Part shown: positions 60,068 to 64,000 of the stretch, in pieces
Numbering within the stretch: position 1 is the first letter of the stretch
Layout of the letters: each line of letters opens with the position of its first letter
NCBI RefSeq assembly: GCF_947500125.1
Contig: NZ_CANMRA010000016.1
Location: forward strand, 30,746-94,745
Direction: 5' to 3'
Length of the DNA: 64,000 nt
Origin: an uncultured Kocuria sp.
GTDB taxonomy: Bacteria > Actinomycetota > Actinomycetes > Actinomycetales > Micrococcaceae
Position numbers and translations under genes: made by a program
Notes under the pieces: generated by a model
What the model was told of the DNA's origin: nothing
Seen by the model: only the letters and a program-made list of their open reading frames with translations
Database searches by the model: none

Positions 60068-60376
60068 GCGCCTGGATGCAGTCTTGAACAGTCGCGACGA
60101 TCCTGCCGCCCTGCGCTCGGCAGGGAATCTGTGCGCGGATGTCGACCTTGCTGTACGGCCCCGGAAAGTACGCATGGCCTTGCCTCACCTCCCGCTGGAT
60201 ACGGGCAGCACTCTTCCCGCCCGGCAGGGGCATTGGAGCGACGGCCGCCCGGGGTGCGGTGATGGCTCGGGGGACGGGGATGTCGCAGTGGCGGACGGCA
60301 CCCCCGTCCGCTCTCACCGTAAGAATGCAAGCTGGACATTGCCCGATCATCCAGGGGAGCCCCATCTCATTTGATA
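60068..60376. other. Interval before the CmtR-like gene
   Basis: Apart from promoter sequences next to the sensor gene, no gene, repeat or structured RNA was recognised. Confidence 0.4.
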
Positions 60377-60392
60377 CAGCTTCTACTGTACG
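60377..60392 (+). promoter_or_regulatory. Operator-like dyad before the CmtR-like gene
   Basis: TACAG and CTGTA form a perfect dyad with a 6-base spacer, ending 8 bases before the sensor ATG. The position fits an ArsR-family operator at a nearly leaderless start. Confidence 0.6.
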
Positions 60393-60400
60393 GTTAGTGC

Positions 60401-60769
60401 ATGAGGATCTTGTCCCCGGTCGAGGTGATGTCTCGCTTCGGCAAAGCACTGGCCGATCCCACCCGGGCCGCGGTGCTGCTGCAGCTGCAGCAGGGCCCGG
60501 CGGTGCCTTCGGAACTGGCGGACCGGATCGGGGTGAGCCGTCAGACCCTGTCCAACCATCTGGCCTGTTTGCGTGACTGCGGGCTGGTCGTGGGCGTGCC
60601 GGCCGGGCGCAACGTGCGCTATGAACTCTCGGACCCGAAGCTGACCCACGCGCTGGAAGATCTGCTGGGCACCATCCTCACCGTCGAGTCGGTGTGCCAA
60701 TGCAGGACGCCCGAGTGCGCCGCTGCGGACCGCACCGATGACGCCACCACCCAGGAGATCCCGGCATGA
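60401..60769 (+). CDS. cmtR: CmtR-type ArsR-family Cd/Pb sensor
   Basis: The 122-residue product has the winged helix LADRIGVSRQTLSNHLACLR. Cys56 and Cys60 in HLACLRDCGLV, with Cys101 in a CQCRTPEC tail, match by position the Cys57/61/102 cadmium and lead site of mycobacterial CmtR. Metal binding should lift repression of the CDF gene, whose ATG overlaps its stop as ATGA. It differs in type from the CzrA-like sensor at 46800-47177, so the two modules answer to different metals. Confidence 0.92.
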   Translation: MRILSPVEVMSRFGKALADPTRAAVLLQLQQGPAVPSELADRIGVSRQTLSNHLACLRDCGLVVGVPAGRNVRYELSDPKLTHALEDLLGTILTVESVCQCRTPECAAADRTDDATTQEIPA

Positions 60770-61572
60770 GCGCGGAGCACCACCACGCCCACGCCACCAT
60801 CGGGCGGCGGGGCAAGCTGGCGGTGGTCTTCGCCATCACCGCCACGATCATGGTCGCCGAGATCATCGGCGCGGTGATCTCGGGCAGCCTAGCGCTGCTG
60901 GCCGATGCCGGACACATGCTCACTGACTCGGCCGGACTGCTGATCGCCTTCACCGCTGCGACCTTGGCTCTGCGACCGGCCACGGAGAAACACACCTGGG
61001 GTTACCAGCGCGCTGAGATCGTCGCCGCGGCCGCCCAAGCGTCCGTGCTGCTGGCCGTGGGCGGATTCATCGCCGTCGAAGGGGTGCGCCGGCTGTTGGA
61101 GCCACCGGAGGTCGAGTCCACGGCCATGCTCTGGTTCGGAGTGATCGGCCTGGTCGGCAACGTCATCGGCCTGGCCATCCTCGCCTCCGGGCGGGGGGAG
61201 AACCTGAACATGAAGGCCGCGTTTCTGGAGGTGGCCAACGACGCCCTGGGCTCGGTGGCGGTGATCGTCTCCGCGATCGTCATCGCCACCACCGGGTGGA
61301 CCCGGGCGGATGCGATCGTGTCCTTGTTGATTGCCGCCCTGATCGTGCCCCGGGCTCTGATCCTGCTGCGCGACACCATTGAGGTCCTGATGGAAACCAC
61401 CCCGAAGGGCCTGGACCTCGAGCAGGTCCGCACCCGCCTGGAAGCCCTGCCGCACGTGGTGGGTGTGCACGACCTGCACGCCTCAAGGATCGACTCCGAC
61501 ACCCCGGTGCTCTCGGCCCACGTCACCGTTCACGACGGCTGCCTGAGTGCTGAGCACACCGGGGTGGTGTGA
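60766..61572 (+). CDS. Cation diffusion facilitator with shortened C-terminus
   Basis: The 268-residue product has a His-rich start (EHHHAHATIG), six membrane helices and both HxxxD-type sites (SLALLADAGHMLTDSAGL near residue 46, LEVANDALGS near 155). The cytoplasmic domain starts normally (VGVHDLHASRI, then VLSAHVTVHDGCL) but stops after SAEHTGVV, about 35 residues shorter than common relatives, which end in a His-rich segment. Frameshift or deletion near 61555 is likely. The transport domain is intact, so it may still export Cd, Pb or Zn. It is coupled to cmtR by ATGA overlap. Confidence 0.85.
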   Translation: MSAEHHHAHATIGRRGKLAVVFAITATIMVAEIIGAVISGSLALLADAGHMLTDSAGLLIAFTAATLALRPATEKHTWGYQRAEIVAAAAQASVLLAVGGFIAVEGVRRLLEPPEVESTAMLWFGVIGLVGNVIGLAILASGRGENLNMKAAFLEVANDALGSVAVIVSAIVIATTGWTRADAIVSLLIAALIVPRALILLRDTIEVLMETTPKGLDLEQVRTRLEALPHVVGVHDLHASRIDSDTPVLSAHVTVHDGCLSAEHTGVV

Positions 61573-61641
61573 GACCCTCCACCCCTGACCCCCTCCCATC
61601 CCTGGTACACCCTGCTGCCCGAGACTGAACGGAAACCCCCT

Positions 61642-62325
61642 GTGAGCACTACCGCCAGCACGCCCACCCCACAGCAGAAGCCCTCGAAGGCCAAGATCAT
61701 CGTGTGGGTCCTCCTGGCTGCCGTCGTGGCGGCCGTGGCCATCCCGATCCTCATCGCCCGGGCCAATTCCACCCCGGCGGTGCCCGACGACGCGGGGCAA
61801 CTCGTGCGGGAGAACAGCCGGGTGCTCTCGAAGGCCCCCAACGAACAAGCCGTGCTGGTGGAGTTCCTGGACTATGAGTGTGAAGGGTGCCGGGCCGCCT
61901 ACCCGTTCGTCGAGGAGCTGCGGGCCGAATACGCCGACACCGTCACCTTCGTCCACCGCTACTTCCCGTTGCCGGGCCACCGCAACTCCATGAACGCCGC
62001 CCTCGCGGTGGAGGCCGCGGCCCAGCAGGGACAGTACGAGGCGATGTACCAGCGCATGTTCGAGACCCAGGAACAGTGGGGAGAGTCGGGCGAGGACCAG
62101 AGCGCGGTCTTCCGCGGCTTCGCCGAAGACCTCGGCTTGGACATGGCCGCCTTCGATGCCGCGGTGGCCGATCCGGCCACCCAAGAGCGCATCGAGCTCG
62201 ACGTCGCCGACGGTGAGGCTCTGGGGGTGGGCGGGACCCCGACGTTCTTCCTCAATGGGGAGGTGCTCAACCCCGAGTCCCTGGAAGCCTTCCGGGACGC
62301 CGTCGAGACCGCGGCCACCGACTGA
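61642..62325 (+). CDS. DsbA-like membrane-anchored thiol oxidoreductase
   Basis: The product has 227 residues with a GTG start. A membrane anchor at residues 18-40 places the thioredoxin domain outside. The active site is Cys80-Glu-Gly-Cys83 in FLDYECEGCRAAYPF, and the cis-Pro loop is GGTPTFFLNGE near residue 193. It could make disulfides in exported proteins or keep copper-site cysteines of oxidase subunits in the right state. The next gene, a CopD-CtaG fusion, begins 5 bases downstream, which supports a role in oxidase or copper maturation. Confidence 0.9.
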   Translation: MSTTASTPTPQQKPSKAKIIVWVLLAAVVAAVAIPILIARANSTPAVPDDAGQLVRENSRVLSKAPNEQAVLVEFLDYECEGCRAAYPFVEELRAEYADTVTFVHRYFPLPGHRNSMNAALAVEAAAQQGQYEAMYQRMFETQEQWGESGEDQSAVFRGFAEDLGLDMAAFDAAVADPATQERIELDVADGEALGVGGTPTFFLNGEVLNPESLEAFRDAVETAATD

Positions 62326-62330
62326 CAGTG

Positions 62331-64000
62331 ATGAAGGCCTCCTCACCCCACACGTCCACCCCGCCGCTGCCCCTCCGCACGATTCCCAGGCCGGCGCCGG
62401 CTGGGCGGCGCCGGCGCGCCGTCGCTGCCGTCTGCATCGGTGTCGGGCTGGTGACCCTGGCCGTGCTGTGGATGGCCCTGGGCTCCTCCGGGGCCACCGC
62501 GCCCCGGGAGGTGCTCGACCCCGGGGCCCTGGTGCGCTGGGGGCTGCCGCTGGCCACGACCGTGCATCACCTGGCCATGGGCATCACCTGGGCCGGGCTG
62601 GTCTTCGCCACCACCGTAGTGCCCCGATCCACTCCGGTCACCGGGGCGGGGCAGGCCGGGGCCGAACACCCGGCCTTCGCCCGGGCCATGACGGTGGCCG
62701 CGGCCGCCGCCGGGGTGTGGACCCTGGCCGCGGTCGCGATCATCGTGCTCAGCTACGCCGACACCATCGGGACCCCGGTCTCCGGCTCGGCCGAGTTCAC
62801 CGGGCAGCTGGGCTACTACGTGACCCGTCTGATCCCTGGCCAGGCGTGGGCGGTGACCGCTGTGACCGCGGCCCTGACCACCACCCTGGCCGTGCTCGCC
62901 CGCTCCCCGGTGCCGGTGGCCGCCACCGCCCTGGTGGCCCTGGCCGCCGTCATCCCGCTGTCCCAACTGGGACACGTGGCCGGGGTCGATGACCACAACG
63001 GGGCCGTCAACGCTCTGGCCCTGCACCTGCTCGGTGCCGGGATCTGGACCGGCGGGATCATCGTGCTCGCCCTGCTCGCCCCGCTGCTGACCATTCCGGC
63101 CGCAGGCCACCAGACGGCTCGGACCGTGCTGGAACGCTTCTCGACCCTGGCCGGGGTGGCCTTCGTCCTGGTCGCCGTCTCGGGGGTCATCAACACCATC
63201 TACCGGATCGGTGGCTGGGACGGGCTGAACTCCGGCTACGGGGCACTGGTGATCGCCAAGACGATCGCCACCGTGGCCCTGGGCGTGCTGGGGTACCTCA
63301 ACCGCCGGGCGATCACCGCCGGCACCCCGAGGCTGGGCCGGGTGTGGCGACTGATCACCGTGGAAGTCTTCATCCTCTGCGCCGTGATGGCCCTGGGCGT
63401 GGCCCTAGGGCGCACTCCCACTCCGGTGCCCCTAGAGCGGCAACCGGACATCACCCCCGCGGAGATCCTCACCGGCTACCTCCTGCCCCCGCCCCTGAGC
63501 TTCTCCGGCTGGTTCACCCAGTGGCGCGTCGACTGGCTGTGGATCGCCGTGGCGATCCTCGCCGCCTGTCTCTACCTGGGCGGGGTACGACACCTGCGCC
63601 GCACCGGCGCACCATGGCCGGTGGCGCGCACGGCCGCGTTTATGGCCGGTCTGGTGCTGCTGGTCTACGTCACCTGTGGGGCGATGGCCCTCTACGCCCC
63701 GATCCTGTTCAGCGTCCACACCACCGCTCACCTGCTGCTGAGCTTCCCGGTGCCGCTGCTGCTGATCGCCGGGGCCCCCGGCCGCCTGGCCGCGGCCCTG
63801 GTGCCGACCCGCACCGACGGCAGCACCGGGGCGCGCGAGCTCGCCGCCGCATGGCGCACCTCCCGGGCCGGGGCCCTGCTGGCTCACCCGGCCCCGGCCG
63901 GGATCCTGGTCCTGGCAGGGCTGGGTGTCTTCTACTACACCCCCGCCTTCGCCCTGGCCCTGCACACCCACGTCGGCCACGAACTGATGAACACCACCGC
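62331..64000 (+). CDS. CopD-CtaG fusion: copper import/oxidase assembly membrane protein (3' end outside window)
   Basis: ATG 62331 opens a frame that runs past the right edge, with over 550 residues visible. Residues 30-330 form eight or so membrane helices of CopD type, including TTVHHLAMGITWAGLVF, LALHLLGAGIWTGGIIVLAL and VIAKTIATVALGVLGYLNRR with conserved His residues. After residue 380 the CtaG-type part begins (FTQWRVDWLWIAVAILAAC, then FSVHTTAHLLLSFPVPLLLI). Such fusions move copper across the membrane and deliver it to heme-copper oxidase. Coupled to the DsbA-like gene, it fits the oxidase and copper theme of this region. Confidence 0.88.
   Translation, partial: MKASSPHTSTPPLPLRTIPRPAPAGRRRRAVAAVCIGVGLVTLAVLWMALGSSGATAPREVLDPGALVRWGLPLATTVHHLAMGITWAGLVFATTVVPRSTPVTGAGQAGAEHPAFARAMTVAAAAAGVWTLAAVAIIVLSYADTIGTPVSGSAEFTGQLGYYVTRLIPGQAWAVTAVTAALTTTLAVLARSPVPVAATALVALAAVIPLSQLGHVAGVDDHNGAVNALALHLLGAGIWTGGIIVLALLAPLLTIPAAGHQTARTVLERFSTLAGVAFVLVAVSGVINTIYRIGGWDGLNSGYGALVIAKTIATVALGVLGYLNRRAITAGTPRLGRVWRLITVEVFILCAVMALGVALGRTPTPVPLERQPDITPAEILTGYLLPPPLSFSGWFTQWRVDWLWIAVAILAACLYLGGVRHLRRTGAPWPVARTAAFMAGLVLLVYVTCGAMALYAPILFSVHTTAHLLLSFPVPLLLIAGAPGRLAAALVPTRTDGSTGARELAAAWRTSRAGALLAHPAPAGILVLAGLGVFYYTPAFALALHTHVGHELMNTT

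Noticed and set aside
1..64000. CRISPR arrays, tRNA or rRNA genes
   Set aside because: No regularly spaced repeats and no tRNA or rRNA-like sequence were found on reading either strand.

Overview
The window is high-GC DNA from an actinobacterium, most likely of the Micrococcaceae/Micrococcales type, and it looks like part of a large plasmid. The support is a replication initiator, two ParA-type ATPases, a KfrA-type protein, a relaxase with MobC, a Gram-positive type IV secretion cluster, a Fic toxin-antitoxin pair and Lsr2, with no tRNA, rRNA or obvious housekeeping genes. Only the 25.9-29.4 kb segment (Hachiman genes) is clearly lower in GC, which marks it as a separate import. Layout: 1-15 kb is the conjugation module. 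A cut-off SNF2-like helicase is followed by mobC, relaxase and a coiled-coil partner on the plus strand. These converge at a 16-bp bidirectional hairpin with a minus-strand operon encoding a DUF4913 protein, the VirD4-type coupling protein, a VirB4-type ATPase, an SCO6880-type protein, a TrbL/VirB6-like polytopic protein, a bitopic protein, a small pilin-like protein and a P-loop-like protein. From 15.2 to 18.8 kb a divergent operon carries an excisionase-like HTH protein, a long ParA-like ATPase, a transglycosylase/M23 wall hydrolase and a lipoprotein, probably also for transfer. From 18.8 to 24.8 kb lies the maintenance core: a small RHH-like protein, Rep, Fic with a VbhA-type antitoxin, KfrA with a three-copy 12-bp operator, and ParA with an RHH partner. 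From 25 to 29.6 kb a Hachiman defence pair (hamA, hamB) sits between an intact lsr2 and the 5' stump of a second lsr2. From 29.6 to 34.7 kb there is a patchwork: a resolvase, several unknown proteins, GNAT, DUF1990, a cold-shock-like protein and a transposase remnant. From 34.6 kb to the end is a cargo region for envelope, respiration and metal homeostasis. It has a secreted M23 protein with Ca-binding-type repeats, a BlaI/M56 pair divergent from cydA-cydB-cydDC with three operator-like dyads between them, an aquaporin, two sensor/CDF metal-efflux modules (one CzrA/SmtB-like, one CmtR-like), two paralogous DUF1624/DUF418 membrane proteins, CtaG, DUF305 and DUF3105 proteins, a two-component system, CtaD, an NlpC/P60 hydrolase behind a c-di-AMP (ydaO-type) riboswitch, a DsbA-like protein and a CopD-CtaG fusion cut off at the right end. 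The cargo reads as a respiratory and metal-stress island: two terminal oxidase types plus copper delivery, thiol oxidation and metal export. The best candidates for undescribed biology are BlaI/M56 control of cytochrome bd, the lsr2-flanked Hachiman island with a divergent Cys-rich small ORF, and the KfrA operator array.
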